From NCBI RefSeq assembly GCF_002234595.1, contig NZ_NMUL01000007.1:310001-374000 (forward strand): a stretch of DNA of 64,000 nt, in the 5' to 3' direction. The translations under genes were made by a program, and so were the position numbers. Below, piece by piece: positions 8,331 through 16,331 of this stretch. Numbering within the stretch: position 1 is the first letter of the stretch; every line of letters begins with the position of its first letter. The notes under the pieces are model-generated. The model ran no database searches. It was not told the origin of the DNA and saw only the letters and a list, made by a program, of their open reading frames with translations. Origin of the DNA: Amycolatopsis vastitatis (GTDB lineage: Bacteria; Actinomycetota; Actinomycetes; Mycobacteriales; Pseudonocardiaceae).

Positions 8331-9547
8331 CGGGGTCCGCGACGGCGGTCCGCGGCGACTTCTCCCGGCTGTGGCTGGCGACCGCGATCTCGGCTTTCGG
8401 TGACGGCGTCCGCTACACGGCGATCCCGCTGCTCGCGCTGTCGTTCACCACCGACCCGTTCCGGCTCGCGCTCGTCACGGTCGCTATGGCCGTCCCGCTG
8501 CTGTTTTCGGCGCTGGCGGGCGTGCTCGCGGACATGGTGGACCGCCGGCGGCTGCTCATCGGCGTCGACCTCGCCCGGGCCGCGGTGGTCACCGTGCTGG
8601 CGGTGCTGGTGCTGACCGGCACGGCGAACCTCGCGCTCGTCTGCGTGGCGGCGGCCCTGCTCGGCCTCGGCGAGGCCGTGTTCGCCGTCGGCGCGCAGTC
8701 GTTCCTGCCGGAGGTCGTGCCCCCGTCGCGGCTCACCGCGGCGAACGGCCGGCTGCACGTGGCCCAGCTCGTGTTCCGCGATTCGCTCGGGCAGTCCGCC
8801 GGGGGAGTGGTGTTCGTGCTGTTCGCGGCCCTGCCGTTCCTGCTTGACGGCGGCTCGTTCGTCCTCGGCGTGGTCCTGCTGCTGGCCGTGCGCCGCACCG
8901 CGGCACCCGCGTCCGCACCCGGGCCGCGGGTTTCCTGGCGGGCGATGCTCGCCGAGGGCGTCCGCTACCTGAAAGCCGACCGGCTGCTCACCACGCTCGC
9001 CGTGATGCTCGGCGTGGCGAACTTCTTCGTGACCGGCATCGCCGCGGTGGAGGTGCTCTACGTCGTGCAGGAGCTCGGACTGCCGAAGGCGGTGTTCGGG
9101 GTCTTCCTGGCCGCGGTGGCGGTGGGCGGAATCGCGGGCGCGCTGCTCAGCGGCAGGCTCGCCGCCCGGATGGGCCTGTTCGTCGCCGCGCTGACCTCCC
9201 TCGCCTTCGCCGGCGCCGCGATCATGGTGCTCGGCCTGGTCGGCTGGACGGCCACCGCGGTGGCCGGGTTCGGGGTGTTCGGCTTCGGCACGGCGGTGTA
9301 CCAGACGCTGACGGTGTCGTTCCGGCAGGCGGACGTGCCGCCGGAACTGCTCGGCCGCGTCAACGGCGTCTACCGGCTGATCGGCACCGGGACGGCGCCG
9401 GCGGGCGCGCTCGCGGCCGGCGCGCTCGCCGGCGCCCAAGGCCTGCGGGCGCCGTTTCTCGTGGCCGGTGCGGGAATTCTGCTGCTGGCAGTGGTCGCCG
9501 CCCGGCCGGTGCTGCGGATGGCGTCCGGCCGGGTGAGGACCTCATGA
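8327..9547 (+). CDS. MFS efflux transporter (MFS_3/DHA3-like)
   Basis: This protein of about 405 residues has roughly ten to twelve hydrophobic segments and the MFS motif between helices 2 and 3 (GVLADMVDRRRLL). It resembles actinomycete MFS_3-type exporters found in biosynthetic clusters. Position inside the operon suggests export of the cluster product and self-protection. I prefer GTG 8327, which overlaps the FkbH stop in a GTGA arrangement; an in-frame start at 8312 would add five residues. The stop overlaps the ATG of the adenylation gene. Confidence 0.87.
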   Translation: MTGSATAVRGDFSRLWLATAISAFGDGVRYTAIPLLALSFTTDPFRLALVTVAMAVPLLFSALAGVLADMVDRRRLLIGVDLARAAVVTVLAVLVLTGTANLALVCVAAALLGLGEAVFAVGAQSFLPEVVPPSRLTAANGRLHVAQLVFRDSLGQSAGGVVFVLFAALPFLLDGGSFVLGVVLLLAVRRTAAPASAPGPRVSWRAMLAEGVRYLKADRLLTTLAVMLGVANFFVTGIAAVEVLYVVQELGLPKAVFGVFLAAVAVGGIAGALLSGRLAARMGLFVAALTSLAFAGAAIMVLGLVGWTATAVAGFGVFGFGTAVYQTLTVSFRQADVPPELLGRVNGVYRLIGTGTAPAGALAAGALAGAQGLRAPFLVAGAGILLLAVVAARPVLRMASGRVRTS

Positions 9548-11043
9548 CGCTGTACCGGTTCTTCGCCGGCACCGCTGCCCGCCAGCCCGACGCCGTCGCG
9601 CTGGAAGCCGACGGCCGGACCTGGACGTACCGGGAGCTGCACCGGCTGGCCGAGGGAATGGCCGCAGCCGTCCTGGAGCGCCACGGCCGGGCCCCGCGGC
9701 GGATCGGTCTCCTCGCCGCCCGCGGCGTCCAGGCGTACGCGGGCTACCTCGCGGTGCTGCGGCTCGGCGCGGCGGTCGTGCCCCTCGATCCGCGACTGCC
9801 CGAGCACCGCCTGCGGCACATCGCCGAGCTGGCCGGCCTGGAGCTGGTCCTGGCGGCCGAGCCCGCGGACTGGGCACCGCGTGTGATGCCGCTGCCGATC
9901 GTCGCCGAGGACGGGGTACTACCGGAGTATTCCGGCCGTCCCGGCGACGAGGCCTACGTGCTGTTCACCTCCGGCTCGACGGGACGGCCCAAGGGCGTCC
10001 CGATCCGTCACCGCAACTTCGCGGACTACGTGCCCTACTGCGTCAAGGCGTTCGAACTGGGTCCGGGCTGCCGGGTTTCGCAGACGTTCGGGCTGGGTTT
10101 CGATCCGTCGGTGTTCGACCTGTTCGTCGCCTGGGCGGCCGGGGCGACCGTGGTCGCCCCCGAGCCGGGGGAGCTGCTCACCCCGGTCGGCTACATCCGG
10201 CGGGCCCGCCTGACCCACTGGTTCTCCGTCCCGTCGGTGGTCGGCGTCGCGCGGCAGCTGGGCACCCTGCCCACCGGAGAAGCGGACACCCTGCGGCACA
10301 GCCTGTTCGCTGCGGAGGCACTCACCCGCGAGCTGGCTTCGCTCTGGGCGGAGGTCGCCCCGGCGAGCACCATCGGCAACATCTACGGGCCCACCGAACT
10401 CACCGTCACCGTGACCGGCTACCGCCTCCCGGCCGAGCGCTCGGCCTGGCCCGAGACGTCGAACGGCACCGTGCCGATCGGCCGCCCGTACCCGCACCTG
10501 GACGCGGTCGTGCTCGGTGTGGACGGCCTGCCCGCGGCCGAGGGGGAGCTGTGCGTCCGCGGCCCCCAGCGCTTCGACGGCTACCTCGACGCCCGCGACG
10601 ACCTCGGCCGGTTCACCTTCTTCGACGGAACCCGCCCCGCCGCCGACTACGACGGCTCGCAGCCGCTCACGGACGCCTTCTGGTACCGCACCGGCGATCG
10701 CGTCCGCTGGGAAGCCGGGGAAATCGTCCACCGCGGCCGTCTCGACCAGCAGGTGAAGATCCACGGCCACCGCGTCGAACTCGGCGAGATCGAAGCCGCC
10801 CTGCGTGCCCATCCGGAGATCGACCAGGCCGTCGTGCTGGCCCCGGTGACCGACGGCGAACCGACCCTGACCGCGATCTACACCGGCGCCCCCCTGCCGG
10901 CCCCCGCACTCCATCGCTGGCTGCGGTCCCGCGTCCCGCTCTACATGCTCCCGCGCCACTTCGAGCACCGGACGACCATGCCGCTGAGCCTCAACGGCAA
11001 GATCGACCGCCACCGGCTGACGGACGCCGGAGCGAAGCACTGA
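9544..11043 (+). CDS. Stand-alone NRPS adenylation protein
   Basis: The 499-residue enzyme carries the adenylation core motifs in order: A3 FTSGSTGRPKG (residues ~141-151), GFDPSVFDLF with Asp187, A5 NIYGPTE (~279), A7 YRTGD, A8 GRLDQQVKIHGHR (~398) and A10 NGKIDR (~484, with the catalytic lysine). The aspartate in the FDxS region points to an alpha-amino acid substrate. There is no fused PCP, so it must act in trans. The C-PCP protein at the start of the window lacks a visible A domain and is the obvious partner. The substrate cannot be read reliably by eye. It is the last gene of the operon. Confidence 0.9.
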   Translation: MTLYRFFAGTAARQPDAVALEADGRTWTYRELHRLAEGMAAAVLERHGRAPRRIGLLAARGVQAYAGYLAVLRLGAAVVPLDPRLPEHRLRHIAELAGLELVLAAEPADWAPRVMPLPIVAEDGVLPEYSGRPGDEAYVLFTSGSTGRPKGVPIRHRNFADYVPYCVKAFELGPGCRVSQTFGLGFDPSVFDLFVAWAAGATVVAPEPGELLTPVGYIRRARLTHWFSVPSVVGVARQLGTLPTGEADTLRHSLFAAEALTRELASLWAEVAPASTIGNIYGPTELTVTVTGYRLPAERSAWPETSNGTVPIGRPYPHLDAVVLGVDGLPAAEGELCVRGPQRFDGYLDARDDLGRFTFFDGTRPAADYDGSQPLTDAFWYRTGDRVRWEAGEIVHRGRLDQQVKIHGHRVELGEIEAALRAHPEIDQAVVLAPVTDGEPTLTAIYTGAPLPAPALHRWLRSRVPLYMLPRHFEHRTTMPLSLNGKIDRHRLTDAGAKH

Positions 11044-11058
11044 CCCCGCCGAGGACAA

Positions 11059-11089
11059 TTGACATAAGACGTCATACGACTTACGTTAT
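11059..11089 (+). promoter_or_regulatory. Promoter with overlapping FadR-type operator
   Basis: TTGACA (11059-11064) and TACGTT (11082-11087) make a -35/-10 pair with a 17-bp spacer. The same stretch contains the word TACGACTTACG (11075-11085), also found with one change at 15068-15078 in the fadR-like/enolase gap. Flanking ATAA and TTAT at 11064-11089 give partial symmetry. A repressor bound here would cover the promoter of the sugar ABC operon. The promoter and word are seen; binding by the FadR-like protein is inferred. Confidence 0.6.
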
Positions 11090-11148
11090 TTGAATTCCAG
11101 GGTCGACGGAGCCCTCTGGACGGTCCCCGTGCGGGAGTGTGATCAGCG

Positions 11149-12468
11149 ATGATTCAGCGACGTCTGTGGCCTGTCGTCATCGTGGCGGCGATGGCGATGG
11201 CGGGGTGTTCGACCTCGACGGGTACCTCGCCGAGCGGGTCGAACTCCGCGGGGACGGTCGGGGGTGATCTGACCATCTGGGTGGACGCGGCGCGCCTGCC
11301 CGTGGCGCAGGCCTACGCCAAGGCGCATCCCCAGGTCCACGCGAACATCGTCACCTTCGACGGCGACGGCAACGGTGCGACCACGTTGCAGACGAAGATC
11401 CAGCTGTGGAACCGGACCGGCAAGGGCTGGCCGGACGTGATCTTCAGCGAGCAGGTCAACGACCCGGTGTGGATGGCGCAGAAGCCGTTCGACTTCGCCG
11501 CGCCGGTCAAGGATCTCATCCCGCAGGACGTGCTCGGCCAGTGGCCGGCGAGCTCGACCGCCCAGTGCACGATCAACGGTACGCAGTACTGCGTGCAGGA
11601 CAACCTCGCCCAGGTCGTGCTCTGGGTCAACAAGAAGCTGATGGACCAGTTCCACTACACGGTGCCGAAGACCTGGCAGGAGTGGGCGAGCCTCGGCGAC
11701 AAGGTCGCCAAGGAACACCCGGGCTACATCGTCGGGAACATCGGGGACTCGTTCGGCCACTGGATCTACCTGTGGGGCAACCAGTGCCCGCTCGAGCAGG
11801 TGAACGGCACCAGCGTGCACATCGATGCGACGGACTCGCACTGCACCCGGGTGGCCGAGCTGCTCGACCCGCTGATCAAGAACGGAACGGTGCCGCCGCT
11901 GAACGTCTTCACCCCGGACTTCGCCCAGAAGTACGGGGGCGCGGACAGCAAGGTCCTGCTCATGCCAGGGCCGTCTTGGTACGCCCAGGCGGTCTTCGAC
12001 CAGGCGCTGCACATGCCGGCGAAGCAGATCACGGCCGCGCCGCCGCTGCAGTGGGGGACCGACACGCCGGTGACCACCGGCCAGGTCGGCGGTGGGCCGT
12101 GGATCATGTCCAGGCACTCCGCCAACCTCAAGACCGCGGCGGACTTCGTCACCTGGGCCACGACCGTGTTCAACCCGAGCGGTGCGGAGGCCCGGCCCGG
12201 CTATCCGGCCTACGCGCCGCTGGCCACCAAGTGGCTGGAGCAACAGGCCGCCAACCCCTATTACGCCGCCGATCCGACGCCGGCGCTCAAAGCCGCCGCG
12301 GACCAGATCTGGCCGGGCTGGAACCTGGTCTCGTACCCGGACCAGCCCGTCTGGTCCACCAGCGTGGTCACGGAACTGGTGGCGGGAAAGCCGTTGAGCT
12401 CGTTGCTGGAGCCGTTCGGGAAGGCTCTCAAGCAGGCGGCACAGGCGGCCGGGTATGCGGTCAACTAG
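11149..12468 (+). CDS. ABC sugar-type solute-binding lipoprotein
   Basis: The 439-residue protein has a lipoprotein signal (hydrophobic stretch then AMAGCS, lipidated Cys20) and a family 1 extracellular binding fold (GGDLTIWVDAAR, TGKGWPDVIFSEQVND). Two membrane permeases follow with an ATG overlap, the classic carbohydrate uptake order. No ABC ATPase gene is present nearby. Actinomycetes often share one MsiK-like ATPase among sugar importers, which is the inferred solution. The linked enolase-superfamily gene suggests a sugar acid or related compound rather than a common sugar. Confidence 0.88.
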   Translation: MIQRRLWPVVIVAAMAMAGCSTSTGTSPSGSNSAGTVGGDLTIWVDAARLPVAQAYAKAHPQVHANIVTFDGDGNGATTLQTKIQLWNRTGKGWPDVIFSEQVNDPVWMAQKPFDFAAPVKDLIPQDVLGQWPASSTAQCTINGTQYCVQDNLAQVVLWVNKKLMDQFHYTVPKTWQEWASLGDKVAKEHPGYIVGNIGDSFGHWIYLWGNQCPLEQVNGTSVHIDATDSHCTRVAELLDPLIKNGTVPPLNVFTPDFAQKYGGADSKVLLMPGPSWYAQAVFDQALHMPAKQITAAPPLQWGTDTPVTTGQVGGGPWIMSRHSANLKTAADFVTWATTVFNPSGAEARPGYPAYAPLATKWLEQQAANPYYAADPTPALKAAADQIWPGWNLVSYPDQPVWSTSVVTELVAGKPLSSLLEPFGKALKQAAQAAGYAVN

Positions 12469-13393
12469 TCCCGCCGAAGTGGGCGCACCTGCCGTGAACG
12501 CGGCGGGTGCGCCCACCCCGCGCAAGCGTCGCAAGCACACCTGGCCGGGACTCGTGTTCGTCGGGCCCTACCTGCCGTTCCTCGTCGTGTTCGGCGTCCT
12601 ACCGATGATCTACGCGGTGGGCCTCGCGTTCACGGACGACGCTGGCGGGTGGGCCGGCTTCCGCAACTTCACCCGGACCATCGGTGACTACCGCTTCCTT
12701 CCCGCCTTCGGGCACATCCTGCTCTACACGAGCGTGTGGCTCGGCTCCCTCGTCGTGCTCGTCGTCGGGCTGACGCTGCTGCTGCACGGCCGTGCGAACC
12801 GGGTGTCGTCGACCTTCCGCTTCCTGTTCTACATCCCCGGCGCGCTCGCCGGGGCGTCGTCCGTCCTGGTGTGGCTGTTCATGCTCGACCCGGCCGTCAG
12901 TCCCGGTTCGTTCCTGCTGCACGACGTGTTCGGGGCGCAGCTGTTCGTCGAGTCGATCGCGCCCGGCAAGCTGCCCTTCATCTTCGCGATGATCGCGTTC
13001 TGGACCGGGGCCGGCGGCTGGATCGTCATCATGTACGGCGCCCTGAACACGATCCCGCAGGACCTGGAGGACGCCGCGCGCATCGACGGCGCGGGCCCGG
13101 TGACGATCGCGCTCCGCATCAAGCTGCCGTTGATCCGCAAGTGGATCGCGTACATGGCGATCCTCTCCTTCGCGACCGGGACGCAGCTCTTCGTCGAGCC
13201 GCAGCTGGTGAACCAGGCCAGCCTCGGGCAGGTCCCCGACACCTGGTCGGCCAACCAGCTCGCCTTCCAGCTGGCGTTCCGCTACGCGGACTTCAACGCC
13301 GCAGCGGCCGTCTCCGTCGACCTGCTCGCGATCGGGCTGATCGCCGCGGCGCTCATCGTGACCCGCACCGGGCTGTTCAGGACGGACGACTGA
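12455..13393 (+). CDS. ABC transporter permease, MalF type
   Basis: This 312-residue inner-membrane protein has about six hydrophobic segments and the permease EAA-loop motif EDAARIDGAGPVTIALRIKL, the contact point for the ATPase. The N-terminus is polar (SPAEVGAPAVN) before the first helix. ATG 12455 overlaps the end of the binding-protein gene, and its stop overlaps the ATG of the next permease. It forms the transmembrane channel with the product of 13393-14265. Confidence 0.9.
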   Translation: MRSTSPAEVGAPAVNAAGAPTPRKRRKHTWPGLVFVGPYLPFLVVFGVLPMIYAVGLAFTDDAGGWAGFRNFTRTIGDYRFLPAFGHILLYTSVWLGSLVVLVVGLTLLLHGRANRVSSTFRFLFYIPGALAGASSVLVWLFMLDPAVSPGSFLLHDVFGAQLFVESIAPGKLPFIFAMIAFWTGAGGWIVIMYGALNTIPQDLEDAARIDGAGPVTIALRIKLPLIRKWIAYMAILSFATGTQLFVEPQLVNQASLGQVPDTWSANQLAFQLAFRYADFNAAAAVSVDLLAIGLIAAALIVTRTGLFRTDD

Positions 13394-14265
13394 TGCGACT
13401 CGCCGCGCGTGGCCTCCGCTTCGTGATCCTCACCGTCTTCGCCGCGTTCTTCGTGGTCCCGCTGGCCTGGTTGATCCTCGCGCCGACCAAGTCCGACGAA
13501 GCCCTCGTCACCAGTGACCCACTGGCTTTCGGCAGCTTCGGCCGACTGGCGCTGGCGTGGCAGCACCTGGACGACTTCAGCGACCACCTCTACCGCATGT
13601 GGATCGGCAACTCGCTGCTGTACGCGGTGAGTGCGACCGCGATCGTCCTGGTGACGGGGATTCCCGCCGGCTACGGCCTCGCGTTCGGGCGTTTCCCGGG
13701 CCGGCGGCTTGTGCTGACGCTGACCCTCGTCGTGATGATCATGCCGGCGGCGGCGCTGGTGCTCCCGATCTTCCTCGAGCTCAATGCCGTGCACCTGATC
13801 GGGAACGCGCTTTCGGTGATTCTTCCGTTCGCGTTCTACCCGTTCGGGGTCTACCTCGCGTATATCTACTACGCGACCGCGGTGCCCCGCGAACTGCTCG
13901 ACGCGGCGCGCATCGATGGCTGCGACGAATGGTCCACGTTCCGCCACGTGGCGTTGCCGCTGGCGAAACCGGTGGTCGCGCTGGTGCTGTTCTTCAGTTT
14001 CGTGGCCGACTGGAACAACTTCTTCCTGCCCTACACCGTTCTCGCGGATTCGACGCAGTACCCGATCCAGGTCGGGCTGTCGGATCTGCTGTCGTCGACG
14101 CCTTCGTTCAACCCCGCCGTCGGCGGTGGCGGCCAGCAGGTGAACATCTTCCGGCCGGAACTGGCTCTCGCCACGCTGCTCGCGGTCATCCCGGTGGCGA
14201 TCGTGTTCATGCTGTCGCAGCGCGCGCTGGTGCGGGGGCTGGTCGGCGGCGGGGTGAAGGAATGA
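13393..14265 (+). CDS. ABC transporter permease, MalG type
   Basis: The 290-residue permease starts at ATG 13393, overlapping the upstream TGA. It contains six hydrophobic segments and the EAA-loop LDAARIDGCDEWSTFRHVALPL. A serine/glycine-rich outside loop (LSSTPSFNPAVGGGGQQ) precedes the last helix. It is the last gene of the operon and runs towards the fadR-like gene, with only eight bases between the two convergent stop codons. Confidence 0.9.
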   Translation: MRLAARGLRFVILTVFAAFFVVPLAWLILAPTKSDEALVTSDPLAFGSFGRLALAWQHLDDFSDHLYRMWIGNSLLYAVSATAIVLVTGIPAGYGLAFGRFPGRRLVLTLTLVVMIMPAAALVLPIFLELNAVHLIGNALSVILPFAFYPFGVYLAYIYYATAVPRELLDAARIDGCDEWSTFRHVALPLAKPVVALVLFFSFVADWNNFFLPYTVLADSTQYPIQVGLSDLLSSTPSFNPAVGGGGQQVNIFRPELALATLLAVIPVAIVFMLSQRALVRGLVGGGVKE

Positions 14266-14273
14266 TCCCGCAC

Positions 14274-15020
14274 TCAGCCCGCGGGCCGCTGCGGGCCCGC
14301 GGGACGGCGTCGCTGCCAGGACGTCGCGATGTGCTCGGCCATCAGCGAGGCCGCCGCGTCGGGGTCCCTGGCCTCGATCGCTTCGAGGACGGCCAGGTGC
14401 TGCCGGTTCGACTGCCGCCGGTGCTTCAGGGCGGAGTGACCCACGTAGCGCGGGCTGCGCCGTGCCTCGGCGTGCACCGTGTGCACGATCGCCCGGCCGA
14501 GCTGGTTCCCGGACACGAGCATGATCCGCTCGTGGAACGTCACGTCGATGTCGTCGAGGAGGTCCGGTTCCCCGACCGCCGCGTCGAGCTGGGCCATGAG
14601 GTCCCGCAACTCGGCGATGTCCGCCGGGGTGGCCTTGCGCGCCGCTTCCCTGGCCATGCTCGACTCGAGGGAGGTGCGCACGTCGATGAGCTGGTCGAGG
14701 ATGTCGTAACGCTCGTCGTGGCGCACGATGGCCGTCAGGAGGGCGGGATCGAGCAGGTTCCACGACTCCTGGGCCGAGACCAGGGTGCCGACACCCTGCC
14801 GGACCTTGAGGAGTCCCTTGGCTTCCAGGGACTTGATCGCTTCGCGGACGACGGTCCGGCTGACCCCGAACGCTTCGCAGAGCGCGGACTCGACCGGCAG
14901 GAGCTTGCCGGGCTGGACCACCCCGCTCACGATCAGCTCGATGAGGTGGTCGACGACGGCATCGGCCCGCCGGCCGCGGTGGGGCGGCACGTCGGGAGCA
15001 GGAAACGCGAACGCGCTCAT
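14274..15020 (-). CDS. FadR-subfamily GntR transcriptional regulator
   Basis: This 248-residue protein has an N-terminal winged helix (VESALCEAFGVSRTVVREAIKSLEAKGLLKVRQGVGTLV) and a C-terminal FCD ligand domain (DVTFHERIMLVSGN and a later AEARR/H region). Such proteins sense organic acids and sugar acids. The gene lies between the ABC operon and the enolase-superfamily gene, and a related operator word occurs ahead of both. It probably represses both units and itself until a catabolite of the pathway binds. Confidence 0.88.
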   Translation of the reverse strand: MSAFAFPAPDVPPHRGRRADAVVDHLIELIVSGVVQPGKLLPVESALCEAFGVSRTVVREAIKSLEAKGLLKVRQGVGTLVSAQESWNLLDPALLTAIVRHDERYDILDQLIDVRTSLESSMAREAARKATPADIAELRDLMAQLDAAVGEPDLLDDIDVTFHERIMLVSGNQLGRAIVHTVHAEARRSPRYVGHSALKHRRQSNRQHLAVLEAIEARDPDAAASLMAEHIATSWQRRRPAGPQRPAG

Positions 15021-15056
15021 CGATCACCTCCGGGCTTCGGCACGACACCTGACATC

Positions 15057-15078
15057 ATCATACGTACTATGACTTACG
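15057..15078 (+). promoter_or_regulatory. Second FadR-type operator in divergent promoter region
   Basis: The gap between the fadR-like start (15020) and the enolase-superfamily start (15134) contains CATACG and TATGACTTACG (15068-15078). The latter differs by one base from the word in the ABC-operon promoter at 11075-11085. Its placement between divergent genes fits autoregulation plus control of the enzyme gene. The shared word is seen; regulation is inferred. Confidence 0.55.
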
Positions 15079-15133
15079 GAGTCGATCTCCGCGCGGGCCC
15101 GGGACCCCGCGATCGGTTCCGTGAAGGGTTGAC

Positions 15134-16315
15134 ATGCGGATCACCGGGTTCAGGAGCCTGACCACCGTCCAGGAGTGGGGACGGCCGGTCGGCGACGCCA
15201 ACGGCATCTACGCGAACGGCGTCGTGGGGGTGCCGATCGTCCTGCTCGACACCGACGAGGGCGTCACCGGCGTCGGCCTGGGACCCCACCCGCAGATCGA
15301 GGACGTCTTCCCCGCGATCGAGGGCGAGGATCCGCGGGGCGTGGCCGCGCTGTACGACCGGATGCTGCGATGGACCTTCAAGGCCGGGCACGCCGGCGCG
15401 GTCTTCGGCACGATCGGCGCCCTCGACTGCGCGCTGTGGGACATCAAGGCGAAGGCCGCCGGGCAGCCGTTGTGGCGCCTGCTGGGTGGCCGTGACCGGC
15501 GCGTGCCCGCGTACGCGTCCGGCCTCGACATCGCCTTGTCGGAGGAAGAGCTCGCGGCCACCTACCGGGCGTACGCCGAGCGGGGGCTGCGGGTGGCGAA
15601 GGTCAAGGGCGGCCTCGACGTCGACCAGGACCGGCGGCGGTTGTGCCTGGTCCGGGACGTGCTGGCGGACTTCTCGCGGGGAGTGCGCCCGGGGCTGATG
15701 CTCGACGCCAACGAGTCGTGGACGCGCAAGCAGGCCCTGCGCCACGTCGGCGAGCTCGAGAGGACGCTCGACCTGACCTGGGTGGAGGAGCCGGTACGCC
15801 GCTGGGACGCGGAGGGGCTGGCGGCGGTGAGCCGGGGCATCCGCGCTTCGGTGGCGACCGGTGAGAACCTCACCGGGCTGGAGCAGTTCCGCCCGTTGCT
15901 GGCCGCCGGCGCGGTGGACATCGTGCAGACGGCGTCGGTCTGGGGAGTCACGCACTTCCTGCGCGTCGCGGCACTGGCCCACGCCCACGATCTCCCGGTC
16001 AGCCCGATCGGCACCACGCCGGTGGGCCTGGTGCACGCCGCGACCGCGGTGCCCAACCACCTCGTCAGCGAGCTGCAGGACCTGCGTCCCCCGGTCGGCC
16101 TGACCGTGGACCACGCCATCGAGGACGGTGCGTTCGTGCTCGGCGACGGCGCGGGACTCGGCGTCCTGGTGGACGAGGAGGCCATCCGCGCGCTCGGCAC
16201 CCTCCCGCTGGACGACGTGCGAACCACGCCCGGCATCCGGCCCGAACGGGCCGGCCGGCGCCTCCTGGCCGAGCCGGCACCCCGGCGTCCCGGTCTCCGC
16301 GCGGTGACGTCGTGA
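15134..16315 (+). CDS. Enolase-superfamily enzyme (mandelate racemase / sugar-acid dehydratase group)
   Basis: The 393-residue protein has the two-domain mandelate racemase/muconate lactonising fold. Visible active-site elements are the KxK pair Lys156/Lys158 (AKVKGG) and the metal ligands Asp191 (MLDANES), Glu218 or Glu219 (VEEPV) and Glu244 (TGEN). The position where many dehydratases have a histidine (SPHG) reads SPIGTTP, so the second base differs. It probably acts on a carboxylic sugar acid imported by the neighbouring ABC system, but the substrate cannot be named. It diverges from the fadR-like gene. Confidence 0.82.
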   Translation: MRITGFRSLTTVQEWGRPVGDANGIYANGVVGVPIVLLDTDEGVTGVGLGPHPQIEDVFPAIEGEDPRGVAALYDRMLRWTFKAGHAGAVFGTIGALDCALWDIKAKAAGQPLWRLLGGRDRRVPAYASGLDIALSEEELAATYRAYAERGLRVAKVKGGLDVDQDRRRLCLVRDVLADFSRGVRPGLMLDANESWTRKQALRHVGELERTLDLTWVEEPVRRWDAEGLAAVSRGIRASVATGENLTGLEQFRPLLAAGAVDIVQTASVWGVTHFLRVAALAHAHDLPVSPIGTTPVGLVHAATAVPNHLVSELQDLRPPVGLTVDHAIEDGAFVLGDGAGLGVLVDEEAIRALGTLPLDDVRTTPGIRPERAGRRLLAEPAPRRPGLRAVTS

Positions 16316-16331
16316 CGCGGGACCTGCCGGG

